Positions 8,460-16,711 of a stretch of DNA of 64,000 nucleotides are shown here, piece by piece. Both the position numbers and the translations under genes were made by a program. This DNA is from Moraxellaceae bacterium (GTDB lineage: Bacteria > Pseudomonadota > Gammaproteobacteria > Burkholderiales > Rhodocyclaceae): NCBI GenBank assembly GCA_031119205.1, contig JAVHYF010000001.1, positions 171,687 through 235,686 of the forward strand. Direction: 5' to 3'. The notes below the pieces were generated by a model. That model searched no databases. It was not told where the DNA came from and saw only the letters and a program-made list of their open reading frames with translations. The number at the start of each line of letters is the position of its first letter. The stretch's first letter is position 1.

Positions 8460-8793
8460 GCCCGCCCTCCTTGCTCTGCAGCTCGCGCAGGTATTCCTCC
8501 AGACGATCGAGACGCAGCTCCCAGAACTGGCGGTACTGCTCGATCCAGGCCGAGGCTTCCTGCAAGGGCTTCGCCTCCAGCTTGCAAGGGCGCCATTGCG
8601 CATGCCGGCCCTGGGTGATCAGGCCGGCGCGCTGCAGCACCTTGAGATGCTTGGTCACCGCCGGCAGGCTGATCTCGAAAGGCTCGGCCAGCTCCTTCAC
8701 CGAGGTTTCACCCAGCGCCAGCCGGGCCAGGATGGCGCGGCGAGTCGGGTCGGCAAGGGCGGAAAACGTTGCGCTGAGGCGGTCCGGGCTCAT
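8452..8793 (-). CDS. ArsR-family transcriptional repressor
   Basis: A 113-residue winged-helix protein. The recognition helix lies in EPFEISLPAVTKHLKVLQ, residues about 37-54. No CxC metal site is seen, so it belongs to the non-metal ArsR group (SdpR/SRPBCC-associated type) and likely senses an organic ligand or a partner protein. It is the first gene of the minus-strand array, and the leader is only about 20 bases without a ribosome site. A 14-base palindrome covers that leader, so the gene is almost certainly autoregulated. Confidence 0.88.
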   Translation of the reverse strand: MSPDRLSATFSALADPTRRAILARLALGETSVKELAEPFEISLPAVTKHLKVLQRAGLITQGRHAQWRPCKLEAKPLQEASAWIEQYRQFWELRLDRLEEYLRELQSKEGGHE

Positions 8794-8802
8794 AAAACCA
8801 GA

Positions 8803-8816
8803 AAGTTAATTAACTT
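8803..8816 (-). promoter_or_regulatory. Operator palindrome of the ArsR unit
   Basis: Perfect 14-base palindrome AAGTTAATTAACTT in otherwise GC-rich DNA, between the -10 box and the ArsR start. Its position at about +1 to +14 of the transcript fits repression by blocking transcription initiation. Binding by the adjacent ArsR protein is inferred. Confidence 0.7.
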
Positions 8817-8822
8817 GTTGGT

Positions 8823-8851
8823 AAAGTAGTTCGCGCCTGTTTGCCTGTCAA
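8823..8851 (-). promoter_or_regulatory. Sigma-70 promoter of the ArsR-SRPBCC unit
   Basis: TTGACA (minus strand 8851-8846), 17-base spacer, TACTTT (8828-8823). Both boxes are embedded in a 9-base inverted repeat (AAAGTAGTT at 8823 and AACTACTTT at 8850). The start site is expected near 8816, so the mRNA leader is very short. Confidence 0.7.
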
Positions 8852-8933
8852 CTACTTTCCCGGATCACCGCGCTCGCTTGCCCGCAGGGGCACGACCCAC
8901 TACCTTGCGCGGACCCGCTGCCGGAGAGCGCCC

Positions 8934-9206
8934 ATGTGCCGCAACATCAAGACCCTGTTCAACTTCGACCCGCCCGCGACGGACGAGGAAATCCACGCCG
9001 CAGCCCTGCAGTTCGTACGCAAATTGAGCGGCTTCAACAGCCCGTCGAAGGCGAACGAGGCGGTGTTCGCGCAGGCCATCGCACAGGTGGCGGCCAACGC
9101 ACGCCAGCTCATCGACGCGCTGGTAACCACCGCCGGCCCGCGCTATCGCGAAGTCGAAGCTGCGAAGGCACGCGCCCGCAACGCCCAGCGCTTCGCGCGC
9201 CAATGA
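8934..9206 (+). CDS. DUF2277 family protein
   Basis: A 90-residue soluble protein, MCRNIKTLFNFDPPATDEEI at the start, which is the diagnostic N-terminus of DUF2277. It is mostly helical, with a basic C-terminus (AKARARNAQRFARQ). Function is not known for the family. GGAGAG lies 5 bases before the ATG. It is the first gene of a four-gene plus-strand unit and lies divergently from the ArsR array across a short intergenic space that also holds the ArsR promoter. Confidence 0.82.
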   Translation: MCRNIKTLFNFDPPATDEEIHAAALQFVRKLSGFNSPSKANEAVFAQAIAQVAANARQLIDALVTTAGPRYREVEAAKARARNAQRFARQ

Positions 9207-9231
9207 AGTCCAGGCCGACAGGTATCAGCAA

Positions 9232-9513
9232 ATGAGTATCGAAGTCTCCCGCGAGGCCCGCGCAGAAGCCATCGCCTCCATCGAACGCTACTTCCGCGAG
9301 AACATGGAAGAGCCGATCGGCAACATCGCCGCCGGCGCGCTGCTCGGCTACTTCCTCGAAGAGATCGGCCCGCTGGTCTACAACCAGGCCGTCGCCGATG
9401 TGCAGGCACGGCTGCGCACGCGCATCGACGAGGTGGACATCGAAGTACAGCAGGACGCCTTCAGCTACTGGCGCAAGTTCGACCGCGCGCCGGCGAAGAA
9501 GGGCAACAAGTGA
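9232..9513 (+). CDS. DUF2164 family protein
   Basis: A 93-residue protein of DUF2164 with the conserved SIERYFRENMEEPIGNIAAG segment (residues about 17-36) and a DAFSYWRKFD end. Family function is unknown. It follows the DUF2277 gene by 25 bases and overlaps the next gene by 4 bases, so it is part of one operon. Confidence 0.83.
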   Translation: MSIEVSREARAEAIASIERYFRENMEEPIGNIAAGALLGYFLEEIGPLVYNQAVADVQARLRTRIDEVDIEVQQDAFSYWRKFDRAPAKKGNK

Positions 9514-9755
9514 GCATGGACCCGCAACTGCTCGAACGTCTGGTCACCATGCAGATGCCCTACGGCAAGTACAAGGGCCGCCTGCTCGCCGACCTGCCCG
9601 GCCACTACCTCGGCTGGTTCGCCCGCGAAGGTTTTCCGAAGGGCGAACTCGGCAAGCTGCTGGCGCTGATGTACGAACTGGACCACAACAACCTGAAGGG
9701 GCTGCTGGATCCGCTGCGCGGACAGCCTCCAGGCCGACCCGGCGAATCATCGTGA
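9510..9755 (+). CDS. DUF3820 family protein
   Basis: An 81-residue protein with the DUF3820 core MPYGKYKGRLLADLPGHYL (about residues 16-34) and MYELDHNNLKGLL. The family is named after a putative quorum-sensing-regulated virulence factor and resembles a small nuclease-associated fold; no activity is established. It starts at GTG overlapping the previous stop (GTGA), with a second start at ATG three codons in. It overlaps the following gene by 4 bases. Confidence 0.82.
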   Translation: MSMDPQLLERLVTMQMPYGKYKGRLLADLPGHYLGWFAREGFPKGELGKLLALMYELDHNNLKGLLDPLRGQPPGRPGESS

Positions 9756-10345
9756 CGGACAGGAAGAGAAACTCGCTGCAGGCGACGTTCAGCCGCATGA
9801 GCATCGAGGAGATAGACCGGCGCATCGACGAGGGGCAGCTCACACCGCTGGCCCGCGAGGTCGCAGAGGACGAGATCCGCCGGCGCACCGGGGACCCGGT
9901 GGCCTACGCCGCCCATGGCGTGCCTCGTAGCATCCTGGGCCAGACCCTGCTGGTGTGCAGCCTGGGCAGCGCAGCCATTGCCGTGCTGCTGTACCTCGGG
10001 CATCCGGTTGCCGCCGTGGCGGTGGCCAGTCTCGCCGTGACAGCCCTCGGTGCCCTGTTCCCGCTTGTGGGCCGCTTTCTCGGCATTGCGCTGATGCTGG
10101 TGCCCGTCGGCGTCGTGCTGTGGCTCGCCATACGCGGCGGTCTCGACCGGCCCCGCCACGACTGGGGCTCGCTGGAGCGGCTGATCAACTACGGCGCGCT
10201 GTTCCTGCTGTCCATGCTGGCGCTGGGCCTCGGTGGCTTCCTGCTGAAGGGCGCACAGACTGCCGAGCGCACCGGACGCAGGGGGCTGGAAGCGATGATC
10301 GCCGACGAGACAGGCGGCGACACGCCCTCCGACACGCGCAACTGA
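9752..10345 (+). CDS. Membrane protein of unknown function
   Basis: A 197-residue protein with a soluble N-terminus (1-60) that contains MSIEEIDRRIDEGQLTPLA, a short helical segment also seen at the start of several small membrane proteins. About four hydrophobic helices follow (residues 64-85, 88-108, 110-130, 145-165). The start is a GTG overlapping the previous stop. The last gene of the DUF2277-DUF2164-DUF3820 unit. I do not recognise a family. Confidence 0.7.
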   Translation: MTDRKRNSLQATFSRMSIEEIDRRIDEGQLTPLAREVAEDEIRRRTGDPVAYAAHGVPRSILGQTLLVCSLGSAAIAVLLYLGHPVAAVAVASLAVTALGALFPLVGRFLGIALMLVPVGVVLWLAIRGGLDRPRHDWGSLERLINYGALFLLSMLALGLGGFLLKGAQTAERTGRRGLEAMIADETGGDTPSDTRN

Positions 10346-10399
10346 ATCAGCCGCCGGCGCGTCGAACGGGCGACGCTGGCCTGCGCGGTCGATTCCAGA

Positions 10400-12043
10400 C
10401 TAGCTGCGCTCGCCCAACACGCCCAGGGCAGCCTGCCAGCCCCACCACGCTGCCTCTTCGAACACCGAATAGCCGGACAGGTCGCTGTGCGCGAAGCGGA
10501 TCGGGCCGTCCAGCTCGCGTAGTGCCGTGAGCCCGGCATTGGACAGGAAGCCGGGCACCGGAATGCTCATTGCATGCGCCCGCACGGTGATCGAGACACG
10601 CTCGACCAGTGGCCATAGCGCGTCACCATAGGCCAGCAGCAGATCCTCGGCCACTTCGTCGAGCAACTCGCCGGGGGCGGCGTTCGCCAGCCTGCGCCGC
10701 GTCGCGTGCGTGGCGTCGAAGGGCAGCGCCTTGTACGCCGTGAACACGGTGCGCTCGGGCCTCGCCACGCGGATCAACTGGTGCGTGGCCACCACGTAGC
10801 CCAGCCCCTTGCCCTCGCGCAGTACGTTGTCCCAGGCCAGCGGCAGCACGTACTCATGCTCGCTGCGCGGCACGGGCTCACGCGGGAAGCGGCGCAACTG
10901 GAAGTTGGCGACCAGCCATGAGGAATGCGGCAGCAGATGCCGCCGCGCATCGAAGCCGAAGTCCTGCATGCCTTCCACCACACGCGCGGCGACGAACAGC
11001 GGCATGGCGACGATGAGCCGGCGCGCACGGATGCGCAGACTGCGCCCGCCCTCCTGCAACGCAATTACCTCGCAACGCCCGCCACGCTGGCGCACCTGCA
11101 CCGCGGTGCCGGCGAGACGGCGCGGCCCGCCCGCTTCATCGACGAAAGGAATCTGGCCCAGCATGGCCTGCACCGGTGTGTGCAGGCCATCCGGCCAGGT
11201 CAGCAAGCTGCCGGTATCGGCATTCGCGGCCTCGCCGGTACGGCTCACGAAGTAGTGCAACCCGGCCCAGGCCGAGACGTGTTGTGAGCCGACGCCGTAG
11301 TCGTCGCGGCAGCAGTAGTCGGCGTACCAGTGCAGGCGCGCATCGCGATAATCCTCGCGCTGCAACCAGTCGTGGAAGCTGAGGGCATCCAGCGCACGCC
11401 ATTCACTGTCTTGCGAGGACGATGCCGAAGGCATGGCGAACAGCAACCTGCCGTCGCGCCCCTTCTTGCCACGCAGGCCGGCCACGTAGTGCTGGAAGCG
11501 TTCGCGCTCGCGCGCATTCATGCCCTCGACCGGCAGCAGCTCGTCATGCCAGCGACCGCCGTCGAACAGCCGCTCCTGCAGCGGATGTACGAGACTCATC
11601 TCGTCGTAATGCGGACGCGCTGCCTGCGGGTCGCCATGCAGGATGCCCAGCGCGTGGAGGATCTCGCGTACATGCACCGACTCGCGCGAGGGCAAGGGCA
11701 GGTAGTGCGCACCGGTCGGGTGGCGCAGCTCACCCTGCCCACCACCCGCGGTATTACCGCCCGGCTCCGGCCCGCTCAGCAGCACGAAGTTGCGATGCCC
11801 TTCGCGCGCCAGCTTCCAGGCGGCCGTGACGCCGGCGACGCCGCTGCCGAGAATGGCCACGTCGCAGTCGATCTCACCGGTGGGCTCCGGCCAGTTGCGC
11901 GTGCCCTGGTCGCGCAATGCGTGGCCGGCCTGCATGCCGGGATGGTGGACCGTGACCGGCGGGCGCGGCTGCGACGGGAAGGGCTCGCAGGCAGCGAGGG
12001 AAAGGCCTCCCAGACCCGCGCCGAGGAAGTCGCGCCGCCGCAT
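10400..12043 (-). CDS. FAD-dependent amine oxidase, Tat-exported lipoprotein
   Basis: A 547-residue flavin-containing amine oxidoreductase. The N-terminus MRRRDFLGAGLGGLSLAAC has a twin-arginine signal and a lipobox with Cys19, so the enzyme should be exported folded and lipid-anchored. The FAD dinucleotide fold is at ILGSGVAGVTAAWKL (64-78). It starts 3 bases after the stop of the aminopropyltransferase gene, so the two are one operon, and the natural substrate to propose is a polyamine or an aminopropylated product. It lacks close resemblance to known spermidine oxidases as far as can be judged by eye, and the substrate is not proven. Confidence 0.83.
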   Translation of the reverse strand: MRRRDFLGAGLGGLSLAACEPFPSQPRPPVTVHHPGMQAGHALRDQGTRNWPEPTGEIDCDVAILGSGVAGVTAAWKLAREGHRNFVLLSGPEPGGNTAGGGQGELRHPTGAHYLPLPSRESVHVREILHALGILHGDPQAARPHYDEMSLVHPLQERLFDGGRWHDELLPVEGMNARERERFQHYVAGLRGKKGRDGRLLFAMPSASSSQDSEWRALDALSFHDWLQREDYRDARLHWYADYCCRDDYGVGSQHVSAWAGLHYFVSRTGEAANADTGSLLTWPDGLHTPVQAMLGQIPFVDEAGGPRRLAGTAVQVRQRGGRCEVIALQEGGRSLRIRARRLIVAMPLFVAARVVEGMQDFGFDARRHLLPHSSWLVANFQLRRFPREPVPRSEHEYVLPLAWDNVLREGKGLGYVVATHQLIRVARPERTVFTAYKALPFDATHATRRRLANAAPGELLDEVAEDLLLAYGDALWPLVERVSITVRAHAMSIPVPGFLSNAGLTALRELDGPIRFAHSDLSGYSVFEEAAWWGWQAALGVLGERS

Positions 12044-12046
12044 CGC

Positions 12047-13558
12047 TCAGCGGATGACGCGCGACCAGTCGCGTTCGAAGTAGTGCACCAGCGCCTGGTT
12101 GTTGAGCCGGTTCGGCTCCACCTCCGGCACCTGCATGTCCGCCGGAAAGCTGAACATCGCCCGGGTGGTGTCGGCGTCGAGGAAGCGGGTCGGCACGCGG
12201 TAGGACTGCGGCGGCGTGAAGCGCGTGTGCTTCGCCGCCAGCACGAAGCCCCACTCGCCGAAGGACGGCACGTGGGCGTGGTACGGCCAGGTGTTGAAGC
12301 CGGCTTCCTTAAGCGTCGTCACCACGCACCAGTAGGCGTTGGGGGCGAACCACGGCGAGGTGGCCTGCACCGCGAGGTAGCCGCCCTCTGCCATGTGGCG
12401 GGCGATCTGGCGGTACATCGGCACCGAGTACAGTTTGCCGAGCGCGAAGTTGGACGGGTCCGGCAGGTCGACGATGACAAGGTCGAAGACCTCGCGGCTC
12501 TCCTCCAGCCATTGCGCTGCGTCGGCGTTGACGACGCGCACCCGCGGGTCGCGTAGCGCCCCGCCGTTCAGCGCGGTGAGTGCCGAGCTTTCGGCGAACA
12601 GCGTGGTCATCTCGGAGTCGAGGTCCACCAGCGTGATGCGTTCGATCTGCGGATAGCGCAGCAACTCGCGCAAGGCGAGGCCATCACCACCGCCCAGCAC
12701 CAGGGCCGAGCGCGCCGCAGGCAGCGACTCCGCAGCCGGGTGCACCAGTGCCTCGTGGTAGCGATGCTCGTCGCGCGAGGAGAACTGCAGGTTACCGTTG
12801 AGGTAGAGGCGCAGATCGTCCTGCCAGCGCGTGATGACGATGCGCTGATACGGCGTGGTGCGGGCGTGAACGATCTGGTCGCCGAACAGCCCCTGCTCCG
12901 CCCACAGGGTGAGACGGTCCGCCGTAAGAAGGCCTGCCGTCAGCACCACCATGCTCACCAGGCCGCGCAGCCACAGGCCACGCAGCCCCCGGATCTGCGC
13001 GCGGAAGATGTGGGCGGTGAACAGCGCGATGCCGACATTGAGCAGGCCGAACACGAAGGCGGTGCGCGCCAGGCCGAGCTTGGGCGCCAGCACCAGCGGA
13101 AACAGCAGCGACACCGCTAGCGCACCGAGGTAGTCGAAGGTGAGCACGCGGGCCACCATGTCGCGGAACTCCGCATGGCGTGCGTTGAGCACCCGCATCA
13201 CCAGCGGGATCTCCATGCCCACCAGGGTGCCGATGATCAGCACCAGCGCATACAGCACGCCACGGAAGGGCGCTTCCAGCCAGGCGAACACGAGGAACAG
13301 CAGGGTGGCGGAGATGCCGCCGATGAGACCCACCAGCAGCTCGATGTCGATGAAGCGGTTGAGCACGTCTTCGTCGCGCACGTAGCGCGACAGGTGGGAG
13401 CCGATGCCCATCGCGAACAGGTAGGCGCCGATGATCGACGAGTACTGCAGCACCGAGTCGCCCAGCAGGTAGCTGGCGAGTGCGCCGGCGATCAGTTCAT
13501 AGGCCAGCCCGCAGGAGGCGACGATGAAGACCGAGAGGATGAGGATGCGGTCGAGCAT
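12047..13558 (-). CDS. Membrane-embedded spermidine synthase-like aminopropyltransferase
   Basis: A 503-residue two-part protein. Residues 1-215 hold about seven transmembrane helices; residues 225-503 form a spermidine-synthase domain. Seen: DEHRYHEALVHP (263-274), corresponding to the YHE substrate loop of SpeE, GGGDG at 289-293, acidic VDLD for the decarboxylated SAM ribose, and the VDLPDP motif with Asp364 in the catalytic position. It would transfer aminopropyl groups from decarboxylated SAM to an amine, near the membrane. Divergent neighbours encode SpeD, which makes that donor. The acceptor is unknown. Confidence 0.87.
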   Translation of the reverse strand: MLDRILILSVFIVASCGLAYELIAGALASYLLGDSVLQYSSIIGAYLFAMGIGSHLSRYVRDEDVLNRFIDIELLVGLIGGISATLLFLVFAWLEAPFRGVLYALVLIIGTLVGMEIPLVMRVLNARHAEFRDMVARVLTFDYLGALAVSLLFPLVLAPKLGLARTAFVFGLLNVGIALFTAHIFRAQIRGLRGLWLRGLVSMVVLTAGLLTADRLTLWAEQGLFGDQIVHARTTPYQRIVITRWQDDLRLYLNGNLQFSSRDEHRYHEALVHPAAESLPAARSALVLGGGDGLALRELLRYPQIERITLVDLDSEMTTLFAESSALTALNGGALRDPRVRVVNADAAQWLEESREVFDLVIVDLPDPSNFALGKLYSVPMYRQIARHMAEGGYLAVQATSPWFAPNAYWCVVTTLKEAGFNTWPYHAHVPSFGEWGFVLAAKHTRFTPPQSYRVPTRFLDADTTRAMFSFPADMQVPEVEPNRLNNQALVHYFERDWSRVIR

Positions 13559-13722
13559 GGATCGGGACCAGGGCTGTCATCGCCCCGGGGGCGACGCTAC
13601 TGACCAAAGGGGCGGCGAATCGGGCCGTGCGGCGCAAGCCCTTGTGATGCAGGGGCCGGCTTGCTAGGCTGCCCCGCCTGCATGACGAACAGAAATCGAT
13701 AACACGGGGAGCGCGCGGCGGC

Positions 13723-14115
13723 ATGGTAATACAGTCGATCTACAACTACGCCATCCATCTTTTGTCCGGCCTCGCGATGGTCGGCATCTTCGTGGCGCTG
13801 TACCTGCGCGTCACACCGTTCTGCGAGCTGACCCTGATCCGCCGTGGCTGCGTTGCGGCCCTGCTGTCGCTCGGCGGTGCCACGCTCGGCTTCTCGCTGA
13901 CGGTGGCCTCCAGCATCCTCTTCAATGCCAGCTTCGTGATGTTCCTCGTGTGGGGCGTCAGCGCCATGCTGGTCCAGCTGCTGACCTACGTCATCGTGTC
14001 GCGCGCCCTGCCGCACATGAACGAGGCCCTGGAAACCAACAACATCGCGATGGGCGGGCTGATGGGGCTCATCGCTGTGGTGGTCGGCATCGTCAACGCT
14101 GCCTGCCTGTCCTGA
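13723..14115 (+). CDS. DUF350 (YjfL-like) membrane protein
   Basis: A 130-residue protein with four transmembrane helices (about 6-28, 42-66, 70-92, 104-128). It belongs to DUF350, whose E. coli member YjfL lies in the yjfIJKLMC operon with a PspA homologue and a glutathionylspermidine-synthase-like ligase. No enzymatic residues are seen; the family may form small channels or scaffolds. First gene of the plus-strand arm, divergent from the aminopropyltransferase gene across 164 bases that must hold both promoters. Confidence 0.83.
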   Translation: MVIQSIYNYAIHLLSGLAMVGIFVALYLRVTPFCELTLIRRGCVAALLSLGGATLGFSLTVASSILFNASFVMFLVWGVSAMLVQLLTYVIVSRALPHMNEALETNNIAMGGLMGLIAVVVGIVNAACLS

Positions 14116-14172
14116 TCCCCTGATCAGTTTTCCCTGCTCACCAGCCACATCACCACGCGCGCGAGGATTGCC

Positions 14173-15207
14173 ATGGGCCTGACCGATTTCATCAAGAAGC
14201 AGTTTATCGACGTCCTGCAATGGACCGAGGACGAGGACGGCGTGCTGGCCTGGCGCTTCCCCATGGACGGCATGGAAATCCAGAACGGCGCCAGCCTGAC
14301 GGTGCGTGAATCGCAGATGGCGGTGTTCGTGAACGAAGGCAAGATCGCCGACGTATTCGGTCCCGGCATGTACAGGCTGACCACCCAGACCCTGCCGGTG
14401 CTCACTTACCTGCAGAACTGGGACAAGCTTTTCGAATCTCCCTTCAAGAGCGACCTGTACTTTTTCAGCACCCGCATCCAGCTCGGCCGCAAGTGGGGTA
14501 CGCCGCAACCGCTGACGATCCGCGACAAGGACTTCGGCATGGTGCGCCTGCGTGCCTTCGGCATGTACTCGTACCGCTTGGCAGACCCGACGAAATTCCA
14601 CACCGGCATCAGCGGTACGCGCGAGCGCTACACCGTGGACGAGCTGGAGCAGCAGCTGCGCAACCTCGTGGTGACGGCCCTGTCCAGCACGCTGGGGGGC
14701 TCGGACGTTCCCTTCCTCGACATGGCTGCCAACCAGTTGCTGCTGTCCGAGAAGATGAAAACCGGCATGCTGCCGGTGTTCGAGCAGTACGGCCTGGCGC
14801 TGGACAACTTCGCGGTGGAGAGCATCTCGCTGCCGGAGGAGTTGCAGAAGGCGATCGACACCCGCATCTCGATGGGCATGGTGGGCGACCTCGGCAAGTT
14901 CACCCAGTACCAGGTGGCCAACAGCATTCCACTGGCGGCGCAGAACGAGGGTGGCTTGGCCGGCATCGGTGCCGGGCTGGCTGCGGGCGTCGGCATGGGC
15001 CAGATGATGACCGACGCGATGCGCAGCGCGGTCGCCGGCGCGCCGGCCACATCCGCCACTGCTGCTCCCGCTGAAACACCCGCCACCGCCCCGGAATCCG
15101 CCGAGGCCCGCCTCGGCCAGCTGAAGGGCTTGCTCGACAAGGGGCTGATCTCGCAGGCTGACTACGATTCGGCCAAGGCCGAGGTTCTCAAGAAACTGAT
15201 CGGCTGA
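14173..15207 (+). CDS. SPFH-domain protein with C-terminal SHOCT motif
   Basis: A 344-residue protein. It starts MGLTDFIKKQFIDVLQW, then an SPFH/band 7 domain (about 30-250) of the YdjI/virion-core-like group, a Gly/Ala-rich linker (260-305) and a SHOCT helix pair at the end (RLGQLKGLLDKGLISQADYD, 311 onward). SPFH proteins assemble on membranes; SHOCT tails mediate oligomerisation. It lies 57 bases after DUF350 and 7 bases before the DUF4178 gene. Inference: membrane scaffold of the module. Confidence 0.87.
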   Translation: MGLTDFIKKQFIDVLQWTEDEDGVLAWRFPMDGMEIQNGASLTVRESQMAVFVNEGKIADVFGPGMYRLTTQTLPVLTYLQNWDKLFESPFKSDLYFFSTRIQLGRKWGTPQPLTIRDKDFGMVRLRAFGMYSYRLADPTKFHTGISGTRERYTVDELEQQLRNLVVTALSSTLGGSDVPFLDMAANQLLLSEKMKTGMLPVFEQYGLALDNFAVESISLPEELQKAIDTRISMGMVGDLGKFTQYQVANSIPLAAQNEGGLAGIGAGLAAGVGMGQMMTDAMRSAVAGAPATSATAAPAETPATAPESAEARLGQLKGLLDKGLISQADYDSAKAEVLKKLIG

Positions 15208-15214
15208 TTCCCGG

Positions 15215-16711
15215 ATGTTCCAGTCCGCCTGCCCCGCCTGCGGGGCACCGGTCGCGTTCCGCTCCGCCACGTCGGTGATGGCGGTGTGCGCCTATTGCCA
15301 GAGCACGCTGCTGCGCGATGCGGACAGCGTGCGCGACGTCGGCAAGATGTCGGCCGTGCTGGAGGACTATTCGCCGATCCAGATCACCAGCGAGGGCCGC
15401 TTCGAGGGACAGCACTTCAGCGTGGTGGGGCGTATCCAGCTGCGTTACGACGGTGGCTTCTGGAACGAGTGGTACCTGTGGTTCGACGACGGCAGCACCG
15501 GCTGGCTGTCCGATGCATCCGGACAGTACGTCGTCACCCGCCCGAGCACGCAGGCGCCGGAACACGTCCCGCTGTTCGACCGCAATCATCCCGGCGACCG
15601 CCTCGGCTTCGACCGCGCCACCTGGACCTGTGCCGACGTGCGCGAGGCCCGCTGCACGGGCGGTGAAGGCGAGCTGCCGATGCGGGTGGGCGAAGGCTGG
15701 CTCGCGCGGGTCGCGGACTACCGCAGCGGCCATCGCTTCCTGACGCTGGATTATTCGGATGGCGACAAGCCGACGGTGTACGCCGGCAAGAGCGTCACGG
15801 TGGACGCGCTGCAGAAGGAACGTCTGCGCAGCCCGGAACAGATTGCCGAGAAGGCCGGCCGCCTGCCGGGCAGCCTCAACGCCGTGGCCTGCCCGAGCTG
15901 CGGCGCACAGCTCAACTACCTGGCCGCAGCCGCGCAACACCTCGTCTGCCCGCAATGCCAGTCGGAGGTTGCACTCGAAGGCGACAAGGCCGCGGTGCTT
16001 GCCGCCCATCGCAGCGTGGAAGCGGTCGAGACCACGCTGGAGCTCGGTGCGGTCGCGTCCATCAATGGCACGAAGTGGCAGCTGATCGGCCTGATGCGCT
16101 GTCGGGAAGACGCCTCCGACGGCGAAAGCTGGACGGAGTACCTGCTGCACCACGCCCACAAGGGCTTCAAGTGGCTCATCGAGACCACGGACGAATGGCA
16201 TATCGTCAGCGTGCTGGACAACTGGCCGGACGCTGCCACCTCGCAGGTGAGGGTGGACGGCCGCGTCTACACCAAGATGTACGACTACCGCCGCACCGTC
16301 ACCTTCGCAGCCGGCGCCTTCAACTGGCGGGTGAAGGTCGGCGACCGCGCCAACGTCTCCGAGTACAAGAGCAGCAACCAGCACGTCACCGCGGAGCGCA
16401 CCGAGAACGAGCTGAGCTGGAGCTATGGCAGCCAGATTTCGTCGCAGACGGTTGCGCAGTGGTTCAAGGACCCGTCCATTGCAGCGGGCTTGGTGGACGG
16501 CACGGCCAGCACGCTGGCCGCTGCACGCCGCGCCCGGATCAAGGAAGAAGGCGGCTGGACCTCGCAGGGCTTCGCCCTCCTGTTCACCATAGTGCTGCTG
16601 GTGCTCAACGTTCCGCTGTTGATCGCGGGCTACGGCGAGATCGGCGTCACCTTCTTCGGGCTGCTGGCCCTGTGGGCGCCGGTTTCTTCAAACTCATGGG
16701 AGAGTGACTGA
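15215..16711 (+). CDS. DUF4178 protein with two zinc ribbons and a C-terminal membrane helix
   Basis: A 498-residue protein. Two similar zinc ribbons are visible, CPACGAPV...CAYC (residues 4-28) and CPSCGAQL...CPQC (about 227-249), each followed by a DUF4178 beta-rich domain with a W-E/D-Y-L-W core (WNEWYLWFDD; WTEYLLHH). The C-terminus has hydrophobic helices at about 448-485. The stop shares its last base with the next ATG. DUF4178 proteins often accompany SPFH and DUF350 genes. Function unknown; possibly a membrane-surface adaptor. Confidence 0.84.
   Translation: MFQSACPACGAPVAFRSATSVMAVCAYCQSTLLRDADSVRDVGKMSAVLEDYSPIQITSEGRFEGQHFSVVGRIQLRYDGGFWNEWYLWFDDGSTGWLSDASGQYVVTRPSTQAPEHVPLFDRNHPGDRLGFDRATWTCADVREARCTGGEGELPMRVGEGWLARVADYRSGHRFLTLDYSDGDKPTVYAGKSVTVDALQKERLRSPEQIAEKAGRLPGSLNAVACPSCGAQLNYLAAAAQHLVCPQCQSEVALEGDKAAVLAAHRSVEAVETTLELGAVASINGTKWQLIGLMRCREDASDGESWTEYLLHHAHKGFKWLIETTDEWHIVSVLDNWPDAATSQVRVDGRVYTKMYDYRRTVTFAAGAFNWRVKVGDRANVSEYKSSNQHVTAERTENELSWSYGSQISSQTVAQWFKDPSIAAGLVDGTASTLAAARRARIKEEGGWTSQGFALLFTIVLLVLNVPLLIAGYGEIGVTFFGLLALWAPVSSNSWESD

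Noticed and set aside
13597..15270. Long minus-strand open frame across DUF350 and the SPFH gene
   Set aside because: Antisense artefact; the plus-strand genes have recognised domains and ribosome sites.
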